The translations under genes and the position numbers were made by a program. From the NCBI GenBank assembly GCA_902826795.1, contig CADEGD010000003.1:1-61852 (forward strand): a stretch of 61,852 bases of DNA. Direction: 5' to 3'. This stretch comes from an uncultured Acidobacteriota bacterium. Lineage in GTDB: Bacteria; Acidobacteriota; Blastocatellia; Pyrinomonadales; Pyrinomonadaceae. This document shows positions 44,670 to 53,319 of this stretch, in pieces; the stretch's first letter is position 1; each line of letters opens with the position of its first letter. Below the pieces are notes generated by a model. The model was not told the origin of the DNA and did no database searches. It worked only from the letters and a program-made list of their open reading frames with translations.

Positions 44670-45968
44670 TTACTTGAGAATAGCGAATATCTCTGTTTGG
44701 TGCGGATGCGTGATGATTGCGTCAGTGCCGGTGACGTAAACATCGATCTCCGAGCGTACGCCGAATTTACCGGCGAGGTATATGCCAGGTTCGATCGAAA
44801 AGGCGGTTCGCGGTATCAGCCGACGCGAGTCTCGCGTTTCGAGATTGTCAATATTGGCGCCGTTTCCGTGGCCCTCTTCGCCGATCGAGTGGCCGGTACG
44901 ATGAAGGAATTCTTTGGCGTATCCGGCTTTCGTAATGACGCCGCGAGAGACGTCGTCGGCTTGAGCTCCGGTGATCGGCTTGCCCGCTTTGAACGCATCA
45001 CGAATCGCTTTTAGGGCAGACTGTTGAGCCTCGAACACGATGTTCCACACCTTCACGTATTCTTCCGGTACCGTCTCCCCGACGTAACCCATCCACGTCA
45101 GATCGGCCGCCGGTGCTTTCGGTTTCTTAACCTTCGTCACGGTATCTATCAAGACAAGATCGCCGCGTTTGATCGGCGAGCCTTTGCCCGCACGCGGGAA
45201 GTAGTGCGGCGAGGCAGCGTTAGCGTTAACGGCCACGATCATCGGCGACGGGTTCATCCCTTCTTCCTCGTACCGCTTCATCATGAACTGCTGTACGTCG
45301 TTCTCGGTAGTCGGGATGTCGGCATTGATGCGACGCTTGATCTCGGCGAAGGCTTCGAGAATAACCTTCTGCATCTTTGTCGCCGCTTCGGTGTGCATCT
45401 GGAGCTGCTCGTCTGTCCAAACCGCCTCGAATTGCTGCACGAGGTCAGCACTCGAATCGATAGTCACGCCGAGCGATCTCACCATTTCGATCGTCCCGGC
45501 GTCGACGCGGGAGATGTAAGGAATGTCGTTGTTCGGCGAGTACTGCATCGCGATCCGCTTGCCCTTTCCGCCGACCGCAGCCCCGACCTGACTCTTCAAG
45601 AGCGACCATTCGCGATAGATAAGCTTCTTGCCCGGCAGCACGTCAATCTGATCAGGCTCGATCGCATGAACGACCTTAACCGGCTCGCCAATCGCTGGCA
45701 CGTAGTAAAACCAACGCCGCGATCCGCCAAGCCGCTCGGTCTTCAATATCCGAGGGATCAGAATGTCGCTGCCGCGAAAATCGTAGAACAGCCAGCCGTC
45801 GAGCTTCTGCTGCTTCAGCGCGGCCTGGATCTCGGCAATGCGTTTTTCCTGGTCGGTCTGCGGTGAGGCAAATGATTCCTTCGCCCTTGAGAGATAAAAC
45901 TGATTGCTCACGGTCTGAGCGAGAACGGTGGTGCCAAACAGCAGAAATATTACGAATAGTTTTTTCAT
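44670..45968 (-). CDS. Exported M24-family metallopeptidase (Xaa-Pro aminopeptidase-like)
   Basis: A 432-residue peptidase with a signal peptide (MKKLFVIFLLFGTTVLAQ), so it should act in the periplasm. The N-terminal creatinase-like domain (residues 40-190, LDGWLFYDFRGSDI) precedes the pita-bread catalytic domain. Metal ligands are seen as Asp in LVLIDTVTK, Asp in ADLTWMGYVG, His in HRTGHSIGEEGHG, Glu in FSIEPGIYL and Glu in VRSEIDVYV. The spacing between the two Asp is about 16, longer than usual because of a Lys/Pro/Ala-rich loop. It removes N-terminal residues next to proline in the family; the precise substrate is not known. Confidence 0.92.
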   Translation of the reverse strand: MKKLFVIFLLFGTTVLAQTVSNQFYLSRAKESFASPQTDQEKRIAEIQAALKQQKLDGWLFYDFRGSDILIPRILKTERLGGSRRWFYYVPAIGEPVKVVHAIEPDQIDVLPGKKLIYREWSLLKSQVGAAVGGKGKRIAMQYSPNNDIPYISRVDAGTIEMVRSLGVTIDSSADLVQQFEAVWTDEQLQMHTEAATKMQKVILEAFAEIKRRINADIPTTENDVQQFMMKRYEEEGMNPSPMIVAVNANAASPHYFPRAGKGSPIKRGDLVLIDTVTKVKKPKAPAADLTWMGYVGETVPEEYVKVWNIVFEAQQSALKAIRDAFKAGKPITGAQADDVSRGVITKAGYAKEFLHRTGHSIGEEGHGNGANIDNLETRDSRRLIPRTAFSIEPGIYLAGKFGVRSEIDVYVTGTDAIITHPHQTEIFAILK

Positions 45969-46030
45969 GGCCGGTGACAGAATAGGCGATCTTTGCTCAA
46001 TATCGGTTCAGATTTATTCTTCCCGTTTCT

Positions 46031-46068
46031 CTTGTTCTGTGGTTGAGAAATTGAAACCACAGAACAAG
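46031..46068. repeat. Inverted repeat CTTGTTCTGTGGTT / AACCACAGAACAAG
   Basis: CTTGTTCTGTGGTT and AACCACAGAACAAG are perfect complements around a short centre, followed by an AAG-rich tract. The same family is seen at 57023-57067 and, within a coding frame, at about 20004. Confidence 0.85.
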
Positions 46069-46112
46069 AAGAAGAAGAAGAAGAACAGGAAAGAACCAGA
46101 AGAAACTTGACA

Positions 46113-46988
46113 CTACTTTAACGGTGTTCCGCTAAACCCCTTGTCAGCAAGTTGCAGAAATTCCTGCACCTGCTTGTCCCAATATTTCCAGTCGTGAGCG
46201 CCGGGCAGCTGGCGATATTCGTGCGGCACTTTCTTTTCGACAAGCAGGTTGACGAATTCGCGGTTGTTTTGAAAAAGAAAATCTTCGGTTCCGCAGTCGA
46301 GATAAATGAACGGGATCGTTTTGGCCTTCTCGGGTGTGATCGACCGGATGATCGCAAATATATCGTTCGATTTGCGCGTCTCCGATTCGACTGGGCCGAA
46401 GATACCGTCGATAGTTTTCCCGATCGCTCCGGGCAACGTTTTTTCGGTGATCTGTGCCGCTCCTAAAGCTCCGCTGAACGAACCTGCTAGAACGAACTTA
46501 TCCGGATACTTCAATCCGAATTTCAACGCTCCGAAACCGCCCATCGATAGCCCTGCGATCGCCCGCTGATTGCGGCCAGCATTCGTCCGAAATTTCTTGT
46601 CGACCTCCGGGATCAGCTCCTGAATTATGTAGCTCTCCCACTTCTCTTTATCGTTCGAGACGCTATCGGTGTACCAGCCGTCACCGCCTTCCGGCGTTAT
46701 GATGATCACCTTGTAACCGTTAGCGTAGTCGGAAAGCTTGGTCAGGTCGGTCCAGTTATTGAAATGGCCCGTTAGTCCGTGAAGGAGGTAGATGACGGGA
46801 TACCTCGTGTCCTTCGCGACCGACTTCTCAACCGGAGCGATCACACGATAGGGCATGTCGCGGCCCATCAAAGCGCTCGTCAGTTTGTGCTCGGATACGT
46901 TAGGACCAAGTGACTTCGCCGTCTGCTGAGCCTGAACAAACGTGGCAGAGATCAGGAGAGTAACAAGAAGTACGATTCTTGTCCGCAT
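46113..46988 (-). CDS. Exported esterase D/PHB-depolymerase-like alpha/beta hydrolase
   Basis: A 291-residue serine hydrolase of the esterase D family (Pfam Esterase). The start is the ATG of MRTRIVLLVT, which gives a clean signal peptide (LLVTLLISATFVQAQ) and lies just after the upstream stop. Core motifs are YLLHGLTGHFNNW for the oxyanion region, the nucleophile AIAGLSMGGFGALKFG, Asp in FIYLDCGTEDF and His in LPGAHDWKYWDKQ. Substrate unknown; relatives include trehalose-ester and feruloyl-type esterases. The next gene upstream ends 4 nt before its start, suggesting coupled translation. Confidence 0.88.
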   Translation of the reverse strand: MRTRIVLLVTLLISATFVQAQQTAKSLGPNVSEHKLTSALMGRDMPYRVIAPVEKSVAKDTRYPVIYLLHGLTGHFNNWTDLTKLSDYANGYKVIIITPEGGDGWYTDSVSNDKEKWESYIIQELIPEVDKKFRTNAGRNQRAIAGLSMGGFGALKFGLKYPDKFVLAGSFSGALGAAQITEKTLPGAIGKTIDGIFGPVESETRKSNDIFAIIRSITPEKAKTIPFIYLDCGTEDFLFQNNREFVNLLVEKKVPHEYRQLPGAHDWKYWDKQVQEFLQLADKGFSGTPLK

Positions 46989-46992
46989 AAAT

Positions 46993-47283
46993 TTAGCCGA
47001 ATATCTTCCCAAACCAGCCGCCGGTTTCTTCTTCTTTCGTCGCGACCTGAGCTAGTTCGCCCGCGTCGAGCCAGACGCCCGTGCATTTATTACAAACGTC
47101 GATAGTTATCGCCTCATAAGTCGTTTCGTAGAGAGCTCCGTCGCATCGCGGGCATTGCATATCCGCGCTCTTGCTGTCGTTACCAGAGATCTGAGACTTC
47201 ATTTTCTCTAGAAGCTCTTTCTCCTTCTGGCGAAAATACTCATTCTCAAGTGCTCGTCCGCGCTCGTCTAATTCGATTGGCAT
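46993..47283 (-). CDS. TFIIB-type zinc-ribbon protein, 96 aa
   Basis: A small protein with a zinc ribbon CPRCDGAL ... CNKCTGVWLDAGEL of the zf-TFIIB family. The start is the ATG of MPIELDERGR, which has GGAG about 10 nt upstream; a longer frame from 47337 is read through an Arg-rich, unlikely N-terminus. The N-terminal half is a charged helix (RALENEYFRQKEKELLEKMK). Function unknown. The gene lies just upstream of the esterase gene. Confidence 0.8.
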   Translation of the reverse strand: MPIELDERGRALENEYFRQKEKELLEKMKSQISGNDSKSADMQCPRCDGALYETTYEAITIDVCNKCTGVWLDAGELAQVATKEEETGGWFGKIFG

Positions 47284-47437
47284 TAAGTGTTGTCTCCGAG
47301 GTAAGTGTTTCTTCCAACTTAACAAACTCCGCCGCAAGTGAAAAAGTTTAAAAGTGAAAAAATTAAAGGCGCGACGGACTACACGAGTTGACTTACTGCC
47401 AACTTTCCAATCTTTTCACTTTTAAGCTTTTCACCTT

Positions 47438-48370
47438 CTAAGCTTCAGTCTTGTGAATGGATCTCATCCGCTGTCGCGCTTTCTTAGAGCGGCGAATTGT
47501 CGGCTTGCGTTTTAGGCTCTCACCGGCCCAATCGGAAACCTGTTTGAACGGATGCCATTCGAAATTCTCAAGCGGCAGCACCTCGCTTGAAGAGTCGCGG
47601 AGCCGCAACGTGCTGAAAGCAACGAAGAAAATCGCGAAATTAAATAACGCCCCGATCGTTATCACGAGCCACCCGGGAGCCAGGCCGACTGTCGCTCTGG
47701 CCGTAAAGATCTCCCAGAAACGTGCCGTGTCTTGCGGCGTCTGAGTAGGAATGGGTGACGGATGGATGTAGATCTTTAACGCCCACGAGAGGGCCAACAA
47801 GATGAATATCCAAAGATAATTCGCCCTTAACCTACGCCCGACGGCTTCCCATTCGCTGATAGTAAAATGCGGCGATATGAGGTCGGCCGAGATGTGATCG
47901 GCCCATTCCTTATCCGGCGGTATCACACGGTGCGATAGCATCGGCGCGAAATAGCCGGTCTCAAGCACACGTACGCGATTCGCCCAAACCTCGTAGTACC
48001 GGTATCGTCGAGCTTCCATAAACAAGAAGATCGAAACGAGGATCGAGTTGATCGGGATCGCAAAATGCGGATTATCCGGCGAGCTGAAAACGAACGACAG
48101 CGTTGCGCCAGCCGTGATTACCGCCCAATTCGTAGTCGCGTCGAGCCGGTTGCGCCAGATGTTTGATCGCTGTATCTCGCCACGGTAAAAATGCACCATC
48201 GCCGTGTTGAATTCGGCCGGCTGCAGCTTCTGCGCGATCGTTACGGGCGTGGTTTGGGTCTTTTGGTTGCGGCGGCGAACCTCGTCGGCAAATGCTTTGA
48301 AGGCGTCGGGGACGTTGGTAGTATGTATGTCTTCGGCAGTGCGATTGCCCAGCCGAACGTCGTCGCTCAT
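47438..48370 (-). CDS. DUF2270 membrane protein
   Basis: A 310-residue protein of the DUF2270 family. The family core is AEFNTAMVHFYRGEIQRSNIWRN read as FNTAMVHFYRGE and NIWRNRLDATTNWAVI, followed by membrane helices (AGATLSFVFS, SILVSIFLFM, LWIFILLALSW, LVITIGALFNFAIFFVAF). The C-terminus is basic and Arg/Lys-rich (LKRKPTIRRSKKARQRM). Role unknown. Confidence 0.85.
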   Translation of the reverse strand: MSDDVRLGNRTAEDIHTTNVPDAFKAFADEVRRRNQKTQTTPVTIAQKLQPAEFNTAMVHFYRGEIQRSNIWRNRLDATTNWAVITAGATLSFVFSSPDNPHFAIPINSILVSIFLFMEARRYRYYEVWANRVRVLETGYFAPMLSHRVIPPDKEWADHISADLISPHFTISEWEAVGRRLRANYLWIFILLALSWALKIYIHPSPIPTQTPQDTARFWEIFTARATVGLAPGWLVITIGALFNFAIFFVAFSTLRLRDSSSEVLPLENFEWHPFKQVSDWAGESLKRKPTIRRSKKARQRMRSIHKTEA

Positions 48371-48517
48371 ATAGCGTCAAGAGAGAGTGTGAAAGGAAAC
48401 GGCATGCGAATAACCGTCATCAGCTAGTTTACACCGATTCACGCACCACGCAAGAAAAATGGAGCAGTGCAGAAGCCCGCACGTTACTGAGGGCGTAACA
48501 CCCAACTCGATTCTCGT

Positions 48518-49408
48518 ATGCAGGCTGTGAACACAGAAGACTCAGACGAACATTTCATGGCACTCGCTCTGCGTGAGGCCGAAAAGGCGCTCGCGCTTGA
48601 TGAGGTCCCGATCGGAGCTGTCATCGTTGACGCCGGCGGCGACATTCTCGCGTCTGCCTCGAATCGCACCATCATCGACAACGATCCGACCGCCCACGCC
48701 GAGATACTCGCCCTGCGAATGGCTTCCGCAAAGATCGGCAACTATCGCCTGACCGGCAGCACACTCTACACGACCATCGAGCCATGCGTCATGTGCGCCG
48801 GTGCCCTCGTAAACGCTCGCATCGAACGTCTTGTCTTCGGCGCGCACGACGAACGTTTCGGCGCGGTCGAGACCAAGTTTAGGCTGTGTGACAGCGATGT
48901 TCTCAATCACCGGATGGAGATCGTACCCGGCGTCCTTTCCGACGAATGTCGAAAACTTGTTAAAGATTTTTTCCGCGGGAAACGAAACGCAACCGATTCG
49001 CATGCGCAACCAACAAAAGCCTGTCCCGTGGTGCTGAGAACCGTCGATGGATTGCTACAGATTCTTGCTTTCCACCATCCACTCACCGGAACGCAGCTTG
49101 TAAAGGGCACGGTCGAGCCGGGGGAGTCGGCCGAAGAGGCGTCTTTGCGTGAATTATTCGAAGAGGCCGCTATTCAAGCGAAACGAGTGGTAAAAGATCT
49201 GGGCCTCTGGAACTCCGGTGTCGAAGGCCAAGTGTGGTCTTTTCAACTCTGCGAAACTCACAATCTGCCTGATTCGTGGACACATTTCGCCAATGACGGT
49301 GGCGGAATGGAGTTTTCATTTTTCTGGCATCCGTTAGACGCCGAACCGGATGAAACGTGGGATGAGTTGTTTAAGAATGCTCTATATCACATCAGAGAGT
49401 CGATCTGA
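48518..49408 (+). CDS. tadA: tRNA adenosine deaminase TadA fused to a Nudix hydrolase domain
   Basis: A 296-residue protein with two enzymes in one chain. Residues 1-158 are TadA, which converts A34 to inosine in tRNA-Arg(ACG): zinc/catalytic motif TAHAEIL (His60, Glu62) and PCVMCAGA (Cys90, Cys93). After a short linker (RNATDSHAQPTKA) comes a Nudix fold (residues 168-296) with the box G197-x5-E203-x7-R211-E212-L-x-E215-E216, all catalytic residues present; only the final Gly is Ala. No stop or frame break separates them. Ordinary TadA is about 150-170 residues and ends at the linker, so the fusion is unusual. The Nudix substrate is unknown. A tRNA-Ser gene follows downstream. Confidence 0.9.
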   Translation: MQAVNTEDSDEHFMALALREAEKALALDEVPIGAVIVDAGGDILASASNRTIIDNDPTAHAEILALRMASAKIGNYRLTGSTLYTTIEPCVMCAGALVNARIERLVFGAHDERFGAVETKFRLCDSDVLNHRMEIVPGVLSDECRKLVKDFFRGKRNATDSHAQPTKACPVVLRTVDGLLQILAFHHPLTGTQLVKGTVEPGESAEEASLRELFEEAAIQAKRVVKDLGLWNSGVEGQVWSFQLCETHNLPDSWTHFANDGGGMEFSFFWHPLDAEPDETWDELFKNALYHIRESI

Positions 49409-49492
49409 GTACATTCAATGCACCGCCGGACGCAAAAGCTGCTCGACTTGATATTTCCGGCATGCAAAACGTAATATATTCAATTCGCATGC

Positions 49493-49582
<90 letters not shown>

Positions 49583-49698
49583 TCGGTTTACACGTTGTTT
49601 TGCTACGCAAAACGGTGTTAGTTGTTTGATATATGGTTGTATAAGTTCGGCTCGCCACATTTTAGTTTGCTAACAATTTAAGTTCGGGAGGAAACCAG

Positions 49699-50475
49699 AT
49701 GCCTTTAGGTAAAAAGGTAACGGCGGAGTTTCTTGGAACTCTTTGGTTGGTCTTGGGTGGATGCGGAAGCGCGGTTCTGGCGACTGCCTATCCGACGCTC
49801 GGTATCGGATTCGCCGGTGTCTCGCTCGCTTTCGGCTTAACTGTACTGACGGGTGCTTATGCGTTGGGGCATATATCGGGTGGTCATTTCAACCCGGCTG
49901 TATCGCTCGGACTGTGGGCCGGCAAGCGGTTTCCGGCGAACGAGCTTTTGCCGTATATAGTCGCCCAGGTGCTTGGGGCGATCGCAGCGGCTGCAATACT
50001 TTTATTCATTGCGGGCGGCAAAGAGGGATTCGACTTGGCGGTAAACGGGCTTGCGACGAACGGTTTTGGCGACCATTCGCCTGGAAAATACGCGGTACAA
50101 GCGGCGTTCATTACCGAGGTCGTGCTGACGTTCTTTTTCCTGATCGTCATCCTGGGCTCAACTCACGGACGGGCGCCGAAAGGATTTGCCCCGATCGCGA
50201 TCGGCTTGTGCCTGACGCTGATCCACCTGATCTCGATCCCGGTGACGAACACATCGGTCAACCCGGCGCGAAGCACGGGGCCGGCATTGATCTTGGCGTC
50301 GAAGACCGGATGGGCAGTCGGCCAGCTTTGGCTCTTTTGGGTCGCCCCGATACTTGGAGCCCTGCTTGCCGGATTCGTTTATCCATGGCTCGCCGGAGAC
50401 GACGAGCCGCCGTCGAAGGCTGAACCGGTGGTCGGCGAAAAGTCGGCGGCCGAGCGAAAGGCCGATAACAACTAA
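49699..50475 (+). CDS. aqpZ: Aquaporin Z-like MIP channel
   Basis: A 258-residue six-helix water channel of the MIP family. The two pore half-helices carry [14 protein letters not shown] (residues 65-78) and [14 protein letters not shown] (about 186-199). The Arg after the second NPA and the small residues around it suggest a water-selective channel rather than a glycerol channel. It has a good ribosome site (GGGAGGAAACCAG before the ATG). A hydrophilic tail of about 30 residues ([16 protein letters not shown]) is longer than in E. coli AqpZ. The gene is flanked on both sides by tRNA-Ser genes. Confidence 0.95.
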   Translation: MPLGKKVTAEFLGTLWLVLGGCGSAVLATAYPTLGIGFAGVSLAFGLTVLTGAYALGHISGGHFNPAVSLGLWAGKRFPANELLPYIVAQVLGAIAAAAILLFIAGGKEGFDLAVNGLATNGFGDHSPGKYAVQAAFITEVVLTFFFLIVILGSTHGRAPKGFAPIAIGLCLTLIHLISIPVTNTSVNPARSTGPALILASKTGWAVGQLWLFWVAPILGALLAGFVYPWLAGDDEPPSKAEPVVGEKSAAERKADNN

Positions 50476-50489
50476 ATATTCGTTTCCAA

Positions 50490-50580
50490 GGAAAGGTGCA
50501 GGAGCGGTTGAACTGGCAGCACTGGAAATGCTGTGAACCTCAAAAGGGTTCCGTGGGTTCGAATCCCACCCTTTCCGCCA
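50490..50580 (+). tRNA. tRNA-Ser (anticodon GGA)
   Basis: Acceptor GGAAAGG pairs with CCTTTCC, discriminator G and CCA encoded. The anticodon stem-loop is CAGCA-CTGGAAA-TGCTG, so the anticodon is GGA. It has a long variable arm and T arm GTGGG-TTCGAAT-CCCAC. It begins 15 nt after the aquaporin stop. Confidence 0.94.
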
Positions 50581-50588
50581 TCGAATTT

Positions 50589-50619
50589 AGGCCGTGTCGG
50601 CGAACGACGCGGCCTTTTT
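50589..50619 (+). terminator. Rho-independent terminator after tRNA-Ser(GGA)
   Basis: AGGCCGTGTCG - GCGAA - CGACGCGGCCT followed by TTTT. Confidence 0.9.
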
Positions 50620-50722
50620 CGTCTTTATAAATCTTTACAAAACAGGTATTTACAACGGCGGATTATAGGCTCATAATCTTTGCGTTCGCTAATAATTACC
50701 TCACTGATCAAGGAGTAAAAGT

Positions 50723-51151
50723 ATGTTGAAGTCCACGACAGCATTCTTGCTGGTGTTCTCGATCCTGACCGTTTCACTCACGCTCCCCGTAACCGCTCAA
50801 CAGCAAATCCCTGCAAAGGAAAACCCGACGGCTGCAAAGAAACGTCCGGCTCCGGCGGACATGAAGGACGTATTCGCCAAGCAGACGGCGGACGTAAAAG
50901 CCGACGCCGAAGCCTTCGACCCGGTAAAGACCGAGCGCGAACGCGGCAACCAGCAGGCTCAGAAAAAGGGTTGGAGCAAGACCAAGAAAACGCTGGTGAT
51001 CGCGGCGATCGTCGCTGGTGCAGCCGCACTTACGTTCCTGCTCATCAAGTACTACCGCAAGTGTCTTCGATATTCCGAGACTGACTGTTACTACAACCCC
51101 GACACAGGCGTACGCGAATGCACGTGCGAGGAATACGAACCGCGCAACTAG
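50723..51151 (+). CDS. Exported hypothetical protein with one membrane helix, 142 aa
   Basis: A small exported protein with a signal peptide (MLKSTTAFLLVFSILTVSLT, cut near TAQ). A Lys/Ala-rich hydrophilic region follows, then a membrane helix (TLVIAAIVAGAAALTFLLI, about residues 92-110) and a Cys-rich tail (CLRYSETDCYYNPDTGVREC and CTCEE). An ideal ribosome site (AAGGAG, 7 nt spacing) precedes the ATG. The four tail cysteines may be oxidised or bind metal. Not recognised. Confidence 0.75.
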   Translation: MLKSTTAFLLVFSILTVSLTLPVTAQQQIPAKENPTAAKKRPAPADMKDVFAKQTADVKADAEAFDPVKTERERGNQQAQKKGWSKTKKTLVIAAIVAGAAALTFLLIKYYRKCLRYSETDCYYNPDTGVRECTCEEYEPRN

Positions 51152-51188
51152 GCAGAACTCTTTCGCGGATGCTAGACTACGTTTGGCT

Positions 51189-51286
51189 TCAGGCTCCGCA
51201 CAAGGTTTGAGTTGTGAACCCCGCTAGGCCGGGAACGGAGCAACGGCAGCAATTTCAGTCTGTGTTGCGATCAAGTCTGGAGCCGC
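51189..51286 (+). ncRNA. ffs: Small bacterial signal recognition particle RNA (4.5S-type)
   Basis: About 98 nt with the SRP Alu-less hairpin. The SRP54-binding domain is seen as GTGAACCCCGCTAGGCCGGG followed by AACGGAGCAACGGCAGCA, which matches the conserved symmetric and asymmetric loops. The closing stem pairs GGCTCC (51192-51197) with GGAGCC (51279-51284). A strong terminator follows at 51296. The RNA binds Ffh to target membrane proteins to the translocon. Confidence 0.92.
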
Positions 51287-51295
51287 AAATTCTCG

Positions 51296-51327
51296 AAAGC
51301 CCGTCGAATTTTTCGGCGGGCTTTTTC
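51296..51327 (+). terminator. Rho-independent terminator of the SRP RNA gene
   Basis: AAAGCCCGTCGA ... TCGGCGGGCTTTTT hairpin with a T run. Confidence 0.9.
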
Positions 51328-51747
51328 ATCTCCAAGAAGTTCACCAAGAACCGCCCGAAATACGCGTTTTGGCGCAGGTAAATTTTGCTTTGGCGCAGCA
51401 TTTTTTTTGCGTATTTTTTGACTGAAAAATTAAAAATATAGCTGGCAGTTAGGGGCATCAAGGTGCGGACTTAATTTTCGAGGTGACACGGTGGATTCGC
51501 GTGAATCGTAGTGGCTGAAGCGGCAAGCAAAATGCGCTTGCGTGTACTCGGCGGAAAGTCAGATCTATCTCAGAGACCTTTGTGTCTGTACCCTCTGTGC
51601 CTTTGTGTTTGAAGACTCTTACCACAGAGATCACGGAGCGCTCAGAGAAATTTCTGCAAGCTTTAGTTTTAGAGAGACAAAATATTTGCTACGACGTTGC
51701 ACATATGATACATTGTTCAGTCTAGGGCGTAACCGTCCACGACGAAC
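51328..51747. other. Intergenic region, AT-rich, no gene seen
   Basis: About 420 nt between the SRP terminator and the next gene. The first part is noticeably AT-rich, with two copies of TTTGGCGCAG (near 51368 and 51390). The part from 51572 holds an ACCACAGAG-type repeat. No frame or RNA gene is convincing. Confidence 0.5.
51572..51650. repeat. Repeat of the ACCACAGAG family
   Basis: CTCAGAGACCTTTGTGTCTG and CCTCTGTGCCTTTGTG on the left face ACCACAGAGATCACGGAGCG and CTCAGAGA on the right. It is the same dispersed family as at 26383 and 44607. Confidence 0.65.
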
Positions 51748-52134
51748 ATGATAGACAGATTCACAAGATTTGAAGGAAGCCCGAATGGCAGGTTTAAGGA
51801 TCAGGTACGCGTCACGCTTTCGCCGAAGAAGTTTTTCGCGCTGAACTCGACGGCCTTTAAGGCACTCGGTTCGCCGACCGCGATCGCCTTCTATTTCGAA
51901 GAGCACGAAAAGAAGATCGCCCTGCGCCGGTGCGACCCGAGCAAGAAATACGCCTTCCGCGTTCGCAAAGAGAAGGACAAGGAATACTACGTGATCTACG
52001 CCGCCGCCTTCTGCACACACTTCATGATCAAGACCAAACGAACCGTCCTCTTTGACGACCCCGAGCAACGCCCAGACTTCATGCTCATCCTCGACATGGC
52101 CAAAACCATCAACGTCAACCGCGGCTCGCGGTAA
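51748..52134 (+). CDS. Hypothetical protein, 128 aa
   Basis: A basic protein with no signal peptide, starting MIDRFTRFEGSPNGRFKDQV. It looks like a compact mixed alpha/beta domain (VRVTLSPKKFFALNSTAFKA ... IAFYFEEHEKKIALRRCDP ... YVIYAAAF). Its codon use is regular and no frame breaks are seen, so I accept it as a gene. I do not recognise the family. The REP array around the transposase begins directly after its stop. Confidence 0.65.
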   Translation: MIDRFTRFEGSPNGRFKDQVRVTLSPKKFFALNSTAFKALGSPTAIAFYFEEHEKKIALRRCDPSKKYAFRVRKEKDKEYYVIYAAAFCTHFMIKTKRTVLFDDPEQRPDFMLILDMAKTINVNRGSR

Positions 52135-52170
52135 ACCACTCTTCGGCCGCATATCGGCATTCTGACTTTA

Positions 52171-52315
52171 GCCGTGGGTTTCAACCCACGGAATTCGTTG
52201 CAAGATGTTTCCGTCGCGCAGCGACGTGCAGTTTCGCCGCGTAGCGGCACAATGACTTTAGCCGTGGGTTTCAACCCACGGGAAGGTTCAAAAACGATCC
52301 CGTCGCGTAGCGACG
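52171..52315. repeat. REP array, left side of the RAYT gene
   Basis: Two identical palindromes GCCGTGGGTTTCAACCCACGG (written here as GCCGTGGGTT/TCAACCCACGG) lie at 52171-52191 and 52261-52281. Between and after them are CGTCGCGCAGCGACG (52212), GCCGCGTAGCGGC (52236) and CGTCGCGTAGCGACG (52301). The pattern is that of paired REP hairpins with spacers. Confidence 0.9.
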
Positions 52316-52360
52316 GTTGAACCTGTCATCGTAAAACGTCATCCTATCACCGATTCCTAT

Positions 52361-52813
52361 ATGGCAAACACATACTCTTCCCTCTTCTACCACATCGTCT
52401 TCAGCACCAAACATCGCAAAGAATTGATAAGGCCGGAGATCGAACAGCGCATCTGGCAATACATCGGCGGCCTTGCTCGAACACACGCGATGACCGCGCT
52501 TCAGGTCGGCGGAATGCCCGATCACTGTCACGGCCTGATCATGGCGAAACCCGTCATCGCACCGAGTAAGATCGTCCAGCACCTCAAGGGCGAATCTTCA
52601 AAGTGGATCCACACCTAAATTGAGAATATGCGAACGTTCGCTTGGCAGGATGGCTACGGCATCTTCTCCGTCAGCAAATCGAAGGTGCCGGATGTGGTGG
52701 ATTACATAAAGAACCAACGGGAGCATCACGAAAAGGAATCGTTCGAAGAAGAATACGAACGCCTAATGAAGCTTCACGGCGTCGAATACGATCCGAAATA
52801 TTTGCTCGATTGA
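52361..52813 (+). pseudogene. REP-associated tyrosine transposase (RAYT, IS200/Y1 type) with an in-frame stop
   Basis: A Y1 HUH transposase of the TnpA-REP type, which mobilises REP hairpins. The frame reads MANTYSSLFYHIVFSTKHRK, then GGMPDHCHGLIM with the HUH-type His pair (DHCH), SKIVQHLKGESSKW, then a TAA at 52616. The same frame continues TFAWQDGYGIFSVSKSKV, with the catalytic Tyr region, and NQREHHEKESFEEEY to 52813. Total length of 150 residues fits the family. TAA is not a known recoding stop in this setting, so the gene is probably inactive or the base is an error. It is flanked by REP arrays on both sides, and a second copy of its first 24 nt lies at 52936. Confidence 0.88.
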
Positions 52814-52818
52814 TTCAG

Positions 52819-53016
52819 GCGTCGCGACGCGGTCCGTTTTTCATCTTTGCCGCGTAGCGGCATTGTGACTTTAGCCGTGGGTTTTTAACCCACGGTAGAA
52901 TCACCATCGATTTCGCGTCGCGACGATTGAAAGAAATGGCCAACACATATTCTTCCCTCAGGCGTCGCTACGCGACGCGGCGGGTTTCGCCTTTCCCGTG
53001 GGTTGAAACCCACGGC
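52819..53016. repeat. REP array, right side of the RAYT gene
   Basis: Palindromes GCGTCGCGACGC (52819), GCCGCGTAGCGGC (52849), GCCGTGGGTTTTTAACCCAC with GG (52874-52895) and, inverted, CCGTGGGTTGAAACCCACGG (52996-53015). They are the same words as on the left side, so the transposase sits inside its own REP array. Confidence 0.9.
52936..52959 (+). mobile_element. Remnant of a second RAYT gene (first 24 nt)
   Basis: Codons for MANTYSSL recur here with only two base differences from the start of the RAYT gene at 52361, then run straight into REP sequence. This is a 5' remnant of a duplicated or deleted transposase copy. Confidence 0.75.
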
Positions 53017-53319
53017 TAAATTCTCTCAGCCGCTATCGCGGCGAAAACCTCCGGTTCTTCTTTGAACGCCTTCAGCGCAAAAGGTGGAGTTCCGGCAAAG
53101 ACGCCAACCTCGACGACCGATAAAACCGAAGTCGCCTTCTGTCTCAACTCAAGGTCATGTTCCAAACCGCCTCCGCCCTGACCTTTATGAGTGACCAGCT
53201 TTCCTCGCCATGTTCGCCCGCCGGAGAATCGAGAGAAGTACCGATTGACTGGCACGAGCCAATCCCGTATAAGAAAGTGGGCCGTTCGGTCGCTTAGTCG
53301 TTCTCAAAGAAAGCAAATC
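53017..53319. other. Unresolved region between REP array and DUF488 gene
   Basis: About 300 nt with one minus-strand frame (53016-53255) whose C-terminal part (VEVGVFAGTPPFALKAFKEE) looks protein-like. Its last codons come from the REP array and its start lacks a ribosome site. It may be a gene remnant cut by REP insertion. I do not call it a gene. Confidence 0.4.

Noticed and set aside
45024..45866. 280-codon plus-strand frame opposite the M24 peptidase
   Set aside because: Composition (His/Arg/Leu-rich) is that of a shadow; the minus strand has a signal peptide and all metal ligands.
52616..52618. In-frame TAA of the RAYT gene as a recoded codon
   Set aside because: TAA is not decoded as Sec or Pyl; a nonsense mutation or base error is simpler.
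53016..53255. Minus-strand 79-codon frame before the DUF488 gene
   Set aside because: The last codons come from the REP array and there is no ribosome site; at most a gene remnant.
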